64,000 nucleotides of DNA from Raffaelea ambrosiae (taxonomy: Eukaryota > Ascomycota > Sordariomycetes > Ophiostomatales > Ophiostomataceae). Positions 24,576 through 34,989 of this stretch are shown one piece after another. Below the pieces are notes generated by a model. It was not told the origin of the DNA. It did not search any database and was given only the letters and a program-made list of their open reading frames with translations. Both the position numbers and the translations under genes were made by a program. The stretch is from NCBI GenBank assembly GCA_002778195.1, contig PCDI01000004.1, positions 2,578,226 to 2,642,225 of the forward strand. The letters run 5' to 3'. Positions within the stretch are counted from its first letter, which is position 1. Every line of letters starts with the position of its first letter.

Positions 24576-24810
24576 TAACAATTTAGTTAGTCGCTATCCA
24601 GTTTCTTATGGGCACGTTAGGACTTTAGATAGCGGCCCGAATTGCGGGGCCGAATCAATTTCTGTGCCACCCCAAAAAACCGCAGCAGTTCATGAACATC
24701 GACGTAGCTGTGCTTGCCCACAACCATCCACAGCTTTTTGATTTCGATTCCGCCACATCGCCATTCTTTTACGGCGCGCCAGAGAAACCCGACAAAAAAA
24801 TATAAACATC

Positions 24811-25356
24811 ATGCCTCCCAAGTCTGCAGAGACTCCTGCTGCGGCCCCTTCGGCCGAGGCGAAGAAGGCGATGGCGACAACAAAGGCCATGACTTCTTTC
24901 AACCTGCCTGTTGTTTATCGCCTCTTCTTCCTCATCATTGAGCCACTCGCGGCCTTCCTGGCGGCTTTCTTTGCTCTAGCCCGCCAGTATGACTATCTGG
25001 TCGCGTCTCACGGGCCATCAGCCCCAGCAACCGCGGAGGAAATCCCCCTCTCAACGTCCATTGCTCTCACGCAGCTGGGCAACCTCTACTTCCTCTTCAT
25101 GCTCAACGAGGCCCTTGTTCTGCGCTCGACGGGCGACATGCGCGTCTGGAAGACGCTGCTGGCAGGCTTGCTGGTCGCCGATTTTGGCCATCTGTATTCG
25201 GTGCTGCCTCTGGGACGGGACATCTACTGGCGCGTGGACCGATGGGGCGTCGAGGACTGGGGCAATGTGCCCTTTGTCTACCTGGCCATCTCGATGCGCC
25301 TTGCGTTCTTCTTTGGCGTCGGCATGCGGCGTCCTGTTGTGAAAGTTAAACAGTGA
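24811..25356 (+). CDS. four-helix integral membrane protein, DUF7704 type
   Basis: Intronless, 181 residues, ATG preceded by an A-rich 'aaaaaaatataaacatc'. After a short Ala-rich cytosolic tail comes 'LPVVYRLFFLIIEPLAAFLAA' (~32-52), the hallmark start of a fungal family I remember as DUF7704. Three more hydrophobic segments follow (about 83-100, 110-128, 150-170). 'LADFGHLYSVLPLG'-like residues around 122-136 form a conserved polar loop. Members are small fungal membrane proteins without known activity. The domain name is from memory and should be checked. Confidence 0.75.
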   Translation: MPPKSAETPAAAPSAEAKKAMATTKAMTSFNLPVVYRLFFLIIEPLAAFLAAFFALARQYDYLVASHGPSAPATAEEIPLSTSIALTQLGNLYFLFMLNEALVLRSTGDMRVWKTLLAGLLVADFGHLYSVLPLGRDIYWRVDRWGVEDWGNVPFVYLAISMRLAFFFGVGMRRPVVKVKQ

Positions 25357-25872
25357 TGGACTAAAGCGGAATGGGCACGGTACAGGCGTAGGGACGTGAT
25401 TGGTTGCTTGTCAAGTCTGCTTCAAGAGGAGCCTACAAACACCCGCGTTGGCTTTCAAGTAAATACCTACGATAGTCTCTTTCTACCTTGAGATTGACAA
25501 AGCGCGCTCATTGAGCTACTCGAAATAATTCTCGACGATTCTCAAAGGCGAAAAACGATGATCATTGTTTGATCAAAGGGGAAGAATGTTGCCTAGCCAG
25601 CCTGGGCGTTAGGCGAGGCAGACAGGTCATGTGACACCACACAGCAATAGTATCGGTTGCTGCCTAATCTATGGTCACATGGTTTGGCAAGGCGAGATTT
25701 CAGACGGCTGGCGATTGATGCGCTGTCAAATGATTCCTCTCCAATCAGACAGATGGCTGCACACACCAAGACGCGGACCTGCCACGTCACTGCAGCTTTC
25801 GCTGCCTGCGACGTGAATAAATCCGTCTCCCCCCCTTTCCCCCACAATCGATTTCATTCCCCAGAGACGGCC
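25357..25872. other. spacer between DUF7704-type gene and next gene
   Basis: 3' flank of one gene and promoter of the next; no gene or repeat seen. Confidence 0.5.
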
Positions 25873-27639
25873 ATGGAAACCCGACCCAGAAAGCGACAGC
25901 ACGTCGATGACCCACGATCCGACACCGAACCTGCTGAAAAGAAGCCCAAGACACGCAGCGAGGCCGAACTCGAAGCCTGGGCATCCTGGACGTATCCTCC
26001 GGAGTTCTGGGACAGACTCTCCAAAATTAGTCTGACGCGAGAGGCCGTGCAAGAGCACAACCGCCGTTCCCGTCTTCAGAACCGTCCTCGCCTACATCGG
26101 TCTCGGCGGCACGAACAAGCGGAACGTCTTGTGAATACTTTTTCTGCCAGAGACCTGGCTCGATTTGCGAGACACGGCGGTCCGGATCTTACTGATCTTC
26201 GCGGAGTAAGGAGTCTATGGTTATGAAAGAGGTATGGGCGGTGCTGTTCTCTGTTGCTTGCGCTGACCAGCCCCATCTAGCATCCAATAATGAATCATCA
26301 GCCACTTGGCACCATGAATTCTAGCCGCTCTTCGCGGAGTCGGGCGTCAAAGTCCATCGATCCAGCCTCTACCCTTCCTACCTCGAAAACGACCAAAACA
26401 ACCAAGACTAAGAAGTCGACGCCGTACAACCGCGACTTTGACTTGCATCTGACCGACCATAACATCCACCCGTTATCCTTTTCGCAAAATTCAGACTTGA
26501 CTGAACTCAGACAAACGTTGGAGGTTGCGAGGCCATCGCTCTCACCATCGCAGTTTTCTGAAGGTGCATTTAAATCATACCAAATGGCCAATGCGCGGGC
26601 CAAAGACGAGGACGATATAATAACCAATGTTATGCCAACCATTCTGGGCCCCCACCAGCATACGCACGCGGTCGCCCGCAACACGGTGTTTGGAAATCTC
26701 GAGCCGCTCACAGACGGGACGATTGCTGCGCCCGCGCCAGACATATACTACGGTGCACACCCCGAAGAGCTGGCCCGACCGGTTCGTGCTGATCTAGCCC
26801 ATCACATTATGCCGTCGACGATGCAAGACAAGCCCTGGGCACCCAACTTCTTCGTCGAGGTGAAGGGCCCAGACGGCAGTGCATCTGTGGCTATGCGACA
26901 GGTTCGTTATGACGGAGCGGCTGGGTCTCGCGCCATGCACAGCTTGCAGACCTATCGAGAGGATGAAACGCAGTACGACGGCGAGGCGCACACATACAGC
27001 TCAACCTACCATGGTGGCACGGGCACACTGCAGTTATACGCTCACCGCGTCACGGCGCCGACAGGTGAAGGAGATTATCCCGAGTATCGTATGGATCAGA
27101 TAAGGGCGATTGCTATGACCAGCGATCGCGAGGCCTTCGTCAAAGGGGCCACTGCATTCAGAAATGCGAGGGATTTGGCGAAGCGACACCGAGACAGCTT
27201 TATTCAAGCAGCAAACACTAAAGCATCCCGGCCCAGAGCATCCGTCTCCCAGAACGCCGTTCTCGAGGACGGGAATTCAGCAGCAGATCCTGCCGATTGG
27301 CCGGATGGCGATGAGGAGCTCCAACAGTCAATCGCCGAGGCCAACGCGTACGAAATGGGAGACGGCGGTGAAGCAAGTGCCATTCCCCAGTATCTTTCCA
27401 TGGAGGGTGATTCAGAGAACCCGAGTCGGGATTCTGCGGCGCTCGGGGATGGTCTAGCTGTGGATCGTGCGTCGAGCTTCACGTCGAGCTACAGCAGCGC
27501 GAAACATCCGAGACAGTCCGCGAGCCCGCCCTCTCATGGGAAAGGAAGTCGGCCGTCCAAGGGGAAAAAACGATCGAGCAAGAGACACGCAGCGGGGTCG
27601 TCGCAGCCGGGGCCAAGTGTTACTTGGGAAGACACATGA
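25873..27639 (+). CDS. fungal-specific protein with basic N-terminus (DUF7924-like), unknown role
   Basis: Two exons, 25873-26205 and 26281-27639, separated by a 75-nt GTAAGG...CTAG intron; 563 residues. The N-terminus 'METRPRKRQHVDD' and 'KKPKTRS' look like nuclear localisation signals. 'YPPEFWDRLSKISLTREAV' and 'RFARHGGPDLTDLRG|HP' are stretches I recognise from a common Sordariomycete family of unknown function, in which 'DLRGYPEP' spans the same position. That supports the intron. The central ~200 residues ('NFFVEVKGPDGS', 'YDGAAGSRAMHSLQTY') resemble the restriction-endonuclease-like core seen in such proteins (E-V-K motif). The last 130 residues are disordered and basic. The EVK motif suggests a PD-(D/E)XK-like fold, but that is inference. 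First gene of the poorly conserved island. Confidence 0.75.
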
Positions 27640-28456
27640 GCTGTGCAAAAAGGAGATCTGTGGCCGCTACAAGCGTGATTTGGGCTTGCCACAGTCACAA
27701 TGTATTACACTGCGTGAGTTACGGTACATACACGGCCACGATTGCCCCCCCTGGCCAGGATCTCAACAGCCGGCCGAGTAAGAACGCCGTCCGCATGGCA
27801 CGACTCACAGACGCGAGGTGCTGTCGATGCGCCACATTCGTCGAAGTGCGCAAGGTGCAGATGTCATGGGGTCGCGACGTCAAAAGGCCGCTCCCGAGTT
27901 CCAAGATACACTGCGGAGTCATGTCCAACTTTGCGGTAATGCCACTTTTATGGACAACACTACTGCACTCGAAGCTCAGAGTATACGACAGTTTCTAGCG
28001 GGCTTCTGGCTGTCCAGTTCCCCAATACTAGGCCCTGAGCCGAGTCGTGTTCTTGTTGGAAGAAGCCACTCTGGGCGGCGCAACCAGCCGCCTATTACAA
28101 TAGGCATCTCTCGCCGGTGTATGCCGATGCTGCCTCCACATGCACCTACAGCCACTGACAATAGAATGGAGGAAAACACAAGGGGAAGCACGGGCTGGGG
28201 CGATTATAAAGGCACTGTCAAGGCTGGAAGAATAACGTGGCCATTGAAGTAGCAGTAGATACAGCATCGCACTACCATAGCTTGAGACCATGGAATCCAG
28301 CTACGTCACATATCGAGAACTGCACGTGAAATCTGCGAGGGTCATGGCTGCTTATACTAATGATTTAAACTACATCCTACCGACACTGGCGACACAGAGA
28401 AAGACTCCGGGCAGTCGAGAAAGGGGAGGTAAGAACGGAGAAAGCAGCCGCAGCGT
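27640..28456. other. convergent spacer with weak open frames
   Basis: Between two converging genes. A plus-strand frame at 27818-28252 (144 residues) is partly coding-like but has no recognised domain; I do not call it. Confidence 0.4.
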
Positions 28457-29353
28457 CTATGCGAACCTGTGACGTCCAACCCCGTACTGGCTCAGGATAG
28501 CACCCAATGGCGGCAGCGTTACCGTGTCTCTGTCAATGTTGTTTTCGCTACTGCTCGGGGTTGGGAGCCCAGCTGGCTCTCCGCTTGTGGTGTCCCTAGC
28601 CCCCGAGACAGGCTGCTTTCGCGGTCCGGTTGATTGTGGCGCATCAAGGGTAGCATGAAACGCATCGTTGTCCTTCTCGTATAAGCCCCGTGGCATTTGG
28701 TGGCAGCTATCTCTCTTGCCTGATTGCGGTTCAGGAGACGGAACACCCCTGTCCAACATTGTCTTCATTGGGGCGCCATGACTTGGCGAGGCAGGTGTGG
28801 CGGGCATTGGCTGATGGAAAAGTTGGGTGGAGTATGTTGCTGGAGGCTGACATGGACGAGGAAGAAGAAGGGCGCAGGCATTTTGTTGCTGTTGTTGTTG
28901 TTGTTGTTGTTGTTGGTGGTGGTGGTAGTGTTGCTGCTCGTTGCTATCAGGCCCCATCGGTCTGCCACCGGCTGGAAAGACACTGCCGCAAGTCGAGGCG
29001 CGATTTTCTGTCTCGAAACCAACGCACGCCGATAGGCTGGGTAGTCGGGCCATGGTGTTGCGCGGGTGATTCTCTTCGTTGCGGCGAGAATCACGATCTG
29101 CTTCCAGCCGTTCCACTTGCTTCTGCAGCTTCTGGTTGTCAATTCTCAGTTTGTGCATCTCGAGTAGCATGTCGTGCTCGCGTGCCCTTTTGCGTGCCCG
29201 AAAACGAGCCGCAGCGTGCGCGGCATGGAGTCTCTTCTCATTTTCCCGTTCTGATGCTCGACGGGGGTCGACGGACAGGCGGGGTTTCTTGCCACGAGTT
29301 GGGTTGTCCATGATGAACATAGGCTCTTCTTGGTTTTGTATCGGGGCCACCAT
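28457..29353 (-). CDS. bZIP transcription factor with atypical basic region
   Basis: 298 residues from ATG 29353; the longer frame upstream lacks an ATG and is not protein-like. The basic region (~residues 34-60) reads 'EKRLHAAHAAARFRARKRAR' and is followed by heptad positions Met62, Leu69, Leu76, Leu83. In bZIP proteins the basic region has the pattern N-x7-R. Aligned on 'ARFR' (Arg52), the invariant Asn position is Ala44. The C-terminal half is disordered: a polyQ tract after 'HYHHH' encoded by a CAA/CAG microsatellite (about 28883-28930 on the plus strand), then Pro/Ser-rich sequence ending 'LPPLGAILSQYGVGRHRFA'. Such proteins are nuclear DNA-binding dimers. Loss of the Asn would change or weaken half-site recognition (inference). 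The C-terminal 'LPPL' could be an activation or corepressor motif. Confidence 0.82.
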   Translation of the reverse strand: MVAPIQNQEEPMFIMDNPTRGKKPRLSVDPRRASERENEKRLHAAHAAARFRARKRAREHDMLLEMHKLRIDNQKLQKQVERLEADRDSRRNEENHPRNTMARLPSLSACVGFETENRASTCGSVFPAGGRPMGPDSNEQQHYHHHQQQQQQQQQQQNACALLLPRPCQPPATYSTQLFHQPMPATPASPSHGAPMKTMLDRGVPSPEPQSGKRDSCHQMPRGLYEKDNDAFHATLDAPQSTGPRKQPVSGARDTTSGEPAGLPTPSSSENNIDRDTVTLPPLGAILSQYGVGRHRFA

Positions 29354-30594
29354 CGATGACAGACGGAAAGAACTATTTGTGAAGTATTTATACTGTGCAG
29401 TTGAGGCATTGCTGCGGAGCCTGTTTCTGAGGATGCGGCGAATGCCAGACTGACCCTCGTACGCGAGGGCTGCTGTAAGGACCAGGCATAGGCCACTTCC
29501 TGGGAGAGGACAGAATACGAAGCGAGGTCCATTGGTGTGATATCCTCGCATCCAAACAATGCAACCTAGACTCTAGTCGCTTCTGTGGAAGCGATGCCCG
29601 CCTAATCAAGGATCTAGATGCATTAAACAATTCTATTGCTATCTACTTTTAGTTGATGCGGGCGTATCACAGAAGTGACCAAACCATTCCGTGTTAGTTG
29701 GGAGCTGTCTCCTAGGCAGGAATTCTATTGGTCCGAGTACGGGTTCTCATGAAATTGGGGTTCTTCATTGGTCAGGGCTTCCGGCTTTGATGATGGCACC
29801 AGTTGCGCAACAACATCTCTTTGACCTTCCCCAGAGCTATCGCGAGTGTTCCATCAGACTGGCTTTCATTGAGACCCGTTTCTGCACGCAATGCCAGTCG
29901 CACGTGTATAGTCGGTCAAGACATCGTCGCAATCGCCATCGGTTCGATCATCCAGCGTATCTAACTAGTGATAAGGGATGGAATGCCAAACGCCTCGGAC
30001 GGCATACCGGAACACAAGGCCCCTCTTTCAGCAATGATCTTCTTGACTGACTCGGGCATTTCGGCTGCTGCTATGGCGGGGTGCTGTTGCATGAGATGGT
30101 AGAGCCACAAAAATTAGCGGGTGAGGTGAAAGAGAGAAAGAGCTAGCGCGAAGAAGCAAAAGAATCGCGAAAGGACCCTTTTCTTCTATGTTTATTTGTG
30201 GCTTCATGTTTCTTTTACATTTCGTGTCTCCTGTTTCCATACAAGTGCCGTCTCCACTAGGCAGTTGAGGGCTGTGCCTGCTGTGGCAACAATTCTTATC
30301 CAGCCAAAATTCTCCTGCCTTCAGACCCGGGAGCCATTTCCCCCTGTCTGCGGGCAAGCTCCGGATCAACATGTCCCTGTTAGTGGGTGGAGAAGGTACA
30401 CTTCTGTCGCTTACATCTTCAAACAGCCCAACACAAGAGAAGAGCTGTGCTTTGCGGAAACTGGAAATCGTGTGATTTTGGTTTCGTGTGATGACGATAC
30501 GGAGCAGTAGATTTTTAGAGAGGGAAGGCAGATGGAAAAAGAAAAAAAACACAAGGCAATCGAACAAGAAAAGGGAAACAGTCGTAAGGGAAAT
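29354..30594. other. spacer between bZIP gene and three-exon orphan
   Basis: bZIP promoter and 3' flank of the next gene. A plus-strand frame with an ATG at 29792 ends at 30050 and is not convincing. Nothing else recognised. Confidence 0.45.
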
Positions 30595-32026
30595 TCACTG
30601 CTGCTCGGATGTCCCACTCAGATCCGTAAAGTAAGTGTGCTCACTGGATATGCTTGCCCCATCATCACTGGCGCTGTCGTTCGTAAGGGCACTGTCTGTT
30701 GGATCATTTGCTCCATCGTCAAACCGTAAAAAATCCTGGACATTTTGCCTTTGCGGGTTTGTCGCGTGTGAGCACACGAAGCATCGGGATGGGGTAAAAA
30801 GGGGGGGGGGGGGTCTTACAATGCCACCGTGGCAGCCTGATACCCAATGTTATCAATGAAGAACGCAGGCAACAAGTCATACGTCTCAACGGAAAACCCA
30901 ATGGGTATATGAAGGTGAATTCGCTGCTGGAGCTCCGTAACGTCTTCCGCACTGCATTGGAATGGCCTGTGCTTCAAAAGGAGTTCGGTTGGATGGATTG
31001 TCTTGGGGCTGGGGAGACGCAGCGGCTCGTTGGCGATGAGACTGGCGAGTTGGAACAAATCACGGAGAATTCCAACGTTGTCGTTGACGGTTCGCCTCTC
31101 GTTAACCTCGTGCTGGCCATCGTCACGCCTGCCGCCTGCCAACTCGAAGATGACGCGAGATAGCGATATTTTATGCATCTCCTCCCCTCTGGCCCCGTCG
31201 GAGAATGGACTCGTTTGTTTGGTCAGTTCTTCTATTCTGTTGTTGCTATAGTCGCCAAGACGTTGCAGCCAGGATTCGCGGTTCCACTGGAGGATTGTTT
31301 CGCAGGCGTCTAGCGGTTGGGGACGCATCGTGCTGAGTTGCCGCAGGACGGCGAAGAGACAGACCAGCAGAAACCGATCGGCAATCTCAGGAGGAGCAGC
31401 CTGGGCATGTCAGGGAGCCGCTTTTGGCGTGCAGCCGGGGGGAGGGGGAAACATATTACCATGATGTCCTGCATAAGGATAGTCCACTGCACGGCCAGGA
31501 ACACCCAACCCTCAGTAACGCGCTGAAAGAAGCGGCCCAGTCCTCGAGCGTGCCCAAGGATGCCTTTGATTGCATTCGCTGCAAGATGCTTCTGGGCCAT
31601 ATGCCCCGCTGTCGTTTCCCCGTGCACACGCACCTCCCCATGGCTCGGCTCCCAGACACAACTGCACGCGGGCGAAGACGAGAATCCATTCACAGATGTA
31701 CAGCCGATGCGCGAGAGACTGTCGACGCAGGCGCTCGCAACCGAAACCAAATAATGCTGTGCATCTGTGCTGTTCTTCATGGCATGGACTGGCGGGAGGT
31801 GTCTGATGTGCGCCCACGAGGAAGTGTCGGAATCGAATTCTTCTGCCGGGACAAGGCCTCCTACCCAAGGCTCGTCATCTGGCGGGTGGATGGCCAGCTG
31901 GGGGCAGTGCTGAATGCATTCTTCCTTGTTAGAGACCAGAAGCCATTCGTCATCGTCTACAACTGAATTGGTCGGCGTGGCGGTCATGATGAGTGCGGCG
32001 GCGGACGGAGAAAGGGAAGGGTCCAT
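30595..32026 (-). CDS. orphan three-exon protein with a central hydrophobic segment
   Basis: Exons 31460-32026, 30820-31385 and 30595-30748. Introns are 31386-31459 (74 nt, GTAATA...TGAG) and 30749-30819 (71 nt, GTAAGA...AAAG, containing a run of 13 G). The sum is 1287 nt, 428 residues. The first splice is phase 0, the second phase 2, and both restore coding frames that are interrupted in genomic DNA. Residues 1-130 are polar with Trp-rich acidic motifs ('DDDEWLLVSNKEEC'). A hydrophobic stretch spans about 174-206 across the first junction and could be one or two membrane helices. The remainder is soluble, and the tail is acidic and Ser/Asp-rich. No family recognised. A TATA-like box lies ~80 bp upstream of the start. 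Confidence 0.6.
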
Positions 32027-32100
32027 CTTCTTGTGCGCAGCCGTATGGGATGTATGCAAAGGCAAGGACAAAACAAAAACAGGGCGACTCTGGGGAGGGA

Positions 32101-32110
32101 CTTTATATAT
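32101..32110 (-). promoter_or_regulatory. TATA-like box of the three-exon orphan gene
   Basis: On the minus strand the sequence reads gcgcatatataaag, about 75-85 bp upstream of the ATG at 32026. Spacing is plausible for a fungal core promoter. Confidence 0.5.
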
Positions 32111-32673
32111 GCGCAGACACCCACCCCCTTTCGACTGTCGGACCCTAGCCCAGTTGCAAGTGCAGGGTACCACGCAGTACTGCCAAAAAAAAGCCATCTC
32201 AGCCTAGGTGTGACGGCCTCACTTTGCATGGACAGCCGAGTCGTTGCAGGGCGGAAGACTGCTGGTGGCGGTCATGGTCTCGGTTCAGCCCCACAATGGT
32301 TCCTTGCCGGAGCGTAGACTTGTCAACTCGCGACCTCCTCAAGACGATACGCCGAGAAGCCACAGAAGGGCGCGCTGCCTTTCTCGTGTATGATCCAGCA
32401 GGTCCCTTGTTGCCTGCGGCTCACAGGCCAAGTTCTGGGAGACGGTAGGGATCGTACACCACCCGCACTTTCTCAACACGTCAAGGATATGCTCCCACGT
32501 GAATACGACAATGACAAGAACAACATGTGTGGAGATCTTGGAAGAGGAGAAATGTGTATGCCATTGTTCACCGGCGCCAAACGAGCATCTGATTATCTAT
32601 GAACCCTTCCTTCTTTGGGGGGGGGGGGGGGGGGCCAAAACGGGTACATCCTCCGATATCTCTGGCGCCCAGT
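32111..32673. other. spacer with 18-G homopolymer
   Basis: Promoter side of the three-exon orphan and 3' flank of the C2H2 gene. A G-run occupies 32617-32634. No gene seen. Confidence 0.5.
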
Positions 32674-33594
32674 CTACGACTGCGAGCCGCTGCCTGCCAC
32701 CTGGCCCGCAAGAGATCCGTGTTTCCGCGACCGCCTGGCCACCTTGCGGTTGTCCTCACTATACGCTGCTACCGCTTCGATGTGGTAGTCCGCCCGCACG
32801 TTCCTCCCCCTCTGCAATGTGTGTAGCCGGAGATGCGCCCGCCAGTTGTCTCGGCGGTTGAACATCCGGCTGCAGAATCGGCAAGGGAACCGGTCCCTGT
32901 TGTCATGGTATGTGGTGATGTGGCGCTTGCGGTGCTCCGCTCGTTTGAAGGGCGCCGCCGGACAGTCTGCGTGCGGGCACGGGAAGCGCGTACCGGGCGG
33001 CTTGGGCGCGTGGGCCTGGCTGTGACGGAGAGCGCCGCTGTCGACCATGGCCTCCTGGCTGGCGTGGGTGCTGTGGGTGCTCTCCATGGCGGCATCATGG
33101 TGGTCTGGTGGAAACAAAAAAGGTAGTAGGGGGCATCCCATGGGCAGGGGGATGTCGCCAGCAGGGGCCGTCGGTGTGCCGTCGTGCGAGGGGACAAACA
33201 AGGCCCAGTCCTGCAGAGGTGCCATCCCACCTGCGGCGGGTGGCGTGATACTGTATGCACCCACGTAGCTGGCCATGGACGGGCTTGCTGGTCGCAGCGG
33301 GTGATCGCCAGTGGTGGTTGCCGCAGCATGGGGGCCAGCCTCTCCCAAGACCGCCAGCGAAGAGATCGCACTACAGTCGCCGTATACGGAGTTCGGGGGC
33401 GTGGTGGGATACGCGTCGTGGAGAGACGGGCCGTCTTGGTCGTCCTGTGTGTTGCTGTTCGATGTAGGGCTGGAGAGTCCGGGGTAGCCGCCAGCAGGCG
33501 TAGCAGCGACCAGATGCCACTCTTCTTCAGGCCAGCGCCCCCCCGGACAGCATGGTATGCCAACGCATGCCGGGTCCAGTCCTGACGAGAGCAT
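32674..33594 (-). CDS. C2H2 zinc-finger protein, putative transcription factor
   Basis: 306 residues from the first ATG at 33594; the frame is open for 50 more codons upstream without an ATG. Residues 1-200 are disordered, rich in Pro, Ser, Thr and His. Two C-terminal fingers follow: 'FPCPHADCPAAPFKRAEHRK...H' (~204-230; C-x4-C and H-x4-H spacing) and 'FPCRFCSRMFNRRDNWRAHL' (~236-258; C-x2-C-x12-H-x3-H). A basic tail ends the protein. This layout (long disordered N-terminus, paired fingers near the C-terminus) is typical of fungal regulators. DNA binding is inferred from the fingers; targets unknown. An upstream exon cannot be excluded. Confidence 0.78.
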   Translation of the reverse strand: MLSSGLDPACVGIPCCPGGRWPEEEWHLVAATPAGGYPGLSSPTSNSNTQDDQDGPSLHDAYPTTPPNSVYGDCSAISSLAVLGEAGPHAAATTTGDHPLRPASPSMASYVGAYSITPPAAGGMAPLQDWALFVPSHDGTPTAPAGDIPLPMGCPLLPFLFPPDHHDAAMESTHSTHASQEAMVDSGALRHSQAHAPKPPGTRFPCPHADCPAAPFKRAEHRKRHITTYHDNRDRFPCRFCSRMFNRRDNWRAHLRLHTLQRGRNVRADYHIEAVAAYSEDNRKVARRSRKHGSLAGQVAGSGSQS

Positions 33595-34630
33595 GGCGCC
33601 CGGGTTCTCAGCAGAGGAGTACAAGATGTGTCGGACGCAAGGCAGGGGCTGCGTGGGCCTGGGACCAGAGAAGAACGGAACAAGGGACCGGCCAGGCAAA
33701 CTGCTGGCAAGGTCTGTATGCCAGGTAGCAATGTGGTCTCCCACAACAACGCGTGCATGTCATAGCGTGCTTTTTTTCTCGCGCCTTTTTCAGGCAGGCA
33801 AAGTCTCTAGACCAGAGGAGGGAGAGGCTACTTATACGCAATAGTCGGCCAACAACGCATTCCAAGCGATGCCAGATCGACAACCAACGAGTCCGGTTCA
33901 GTACAACCTCGAGGACAGCGGTCGGGGCTTGCATATCCTGCAGGCAATGTGTCATGGGGCACGTTGCTTTCCATGTGCAGAGAGGTGGACAGGACCCCAG
34001 AGCCGGCGTCCTACCCCTGCTCTGTTCTTTGCCCGGAAGCAACGTGCATATATGGCTGTTTCTGTGCTCCCATTGGCTCTAGCTCCCTTGCACAGAGACA
34101 TTCACCGCCCCAACGTGAGACGGTGTATGCAAGGCACACGGCCATTGTTGGGCAGCCAGCCACAGAGCCGCGATCGCCAGCTATCTGGAGATTGCGCCTG
34201 TAGATCCTATAAGTGTTTCTTCTTGTCACTGGGGGCCTCGTGGCTTGGGTCTTTCGCTTCACGTATATACGATCCGTGATTTTTCGAGGTCCAGTTTGCC
34301 CCGCGTCCCACCTAAACACGAGCACGCCTCGGCTACACAGCCCGGATTAATTGGTGGCCCCGCACAAACAAAGTTCCCTGCCTGGGGTTCTCTCTGCAAC
34401 GAGGAAGGAAGCGTCTCCAAGTCCCGGGAGAAGACTGTTTGCCGTGCTTCTACTTGACCTTTTTTTTTTTTTTTTTTTTTTCTTTGGGCGGCCCAGCCTC
34501 GGCTTCCTCTCCGCCTCCTCGAAGGCGCACCCGAATATAGCAGTATGCTGAACACGAAGGCGCCAAGCACCCGCTTTCCATTCTGCTGCCGTCTTCCTGC
34601 TAAACCGGCAAGGCAACCAAGCATATCACG
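33595..34630. other. promoter region of the C2H2 gene and spacer
   Basis: Contains a 22-T homopolymer at about 34460-34481. Open frames on both strands are unconvincing. Confidence 0.45.
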
Positions 34631-34948
34631 ATGGTATTTGAACCATGGCCATTGTCTTTGTCCACGGCGGTTCTAACAAACCAGAACCATTTGCCAGAAA
34701 CAGGATATTACGAGCTATTGTTTGGTCGGTACCATCAGTTCGGTCCTTTTACACAAGACCGCACTATTGAATGGTCGGGCTTGACCGAAGGCGTGATGAG
34801 TTGTTATTTGAACGGCGACTGGCATAACTTGCACGATGACAATGTATTGCGATGGAATGCTTATGATGGGAGAGAAACTGCGCCTAGAGGCAGCTGCGTC
34901 ATTGTTCTAGTTGGCCAGTGGGACCTGTTGCAGATACGTATCACGTAA
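34631..34948 (+). CDS. small orphan open frame, 105 residues
   Basis: ATG-initiated frame with a balanced, beta-rich composition ('ETGYYELLFGRYHQFG', 'GSCVIVLVGQWDLLQ'). It converges on the Ulp1-like gene with 41 bp between stop codons. No family recognised, no signal peptide. It may be a short real gene or the remnant of a longer one. Confidence 0.35.
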   Translation: MVFEPWPLSLSTAVLTNQNHLPETGYYELLFGRYHQFGPFTQDRTIEWSGLTEGVMSCYLNGDWHNLHDDNVLRWNAYDGRETAPRGSCVIVLVGQWDLLQIRIT

Positions 34949-34989
34949 ACCCCAGATTCAAATTAGCTAGGTGTAGATAGAACTAAAGA

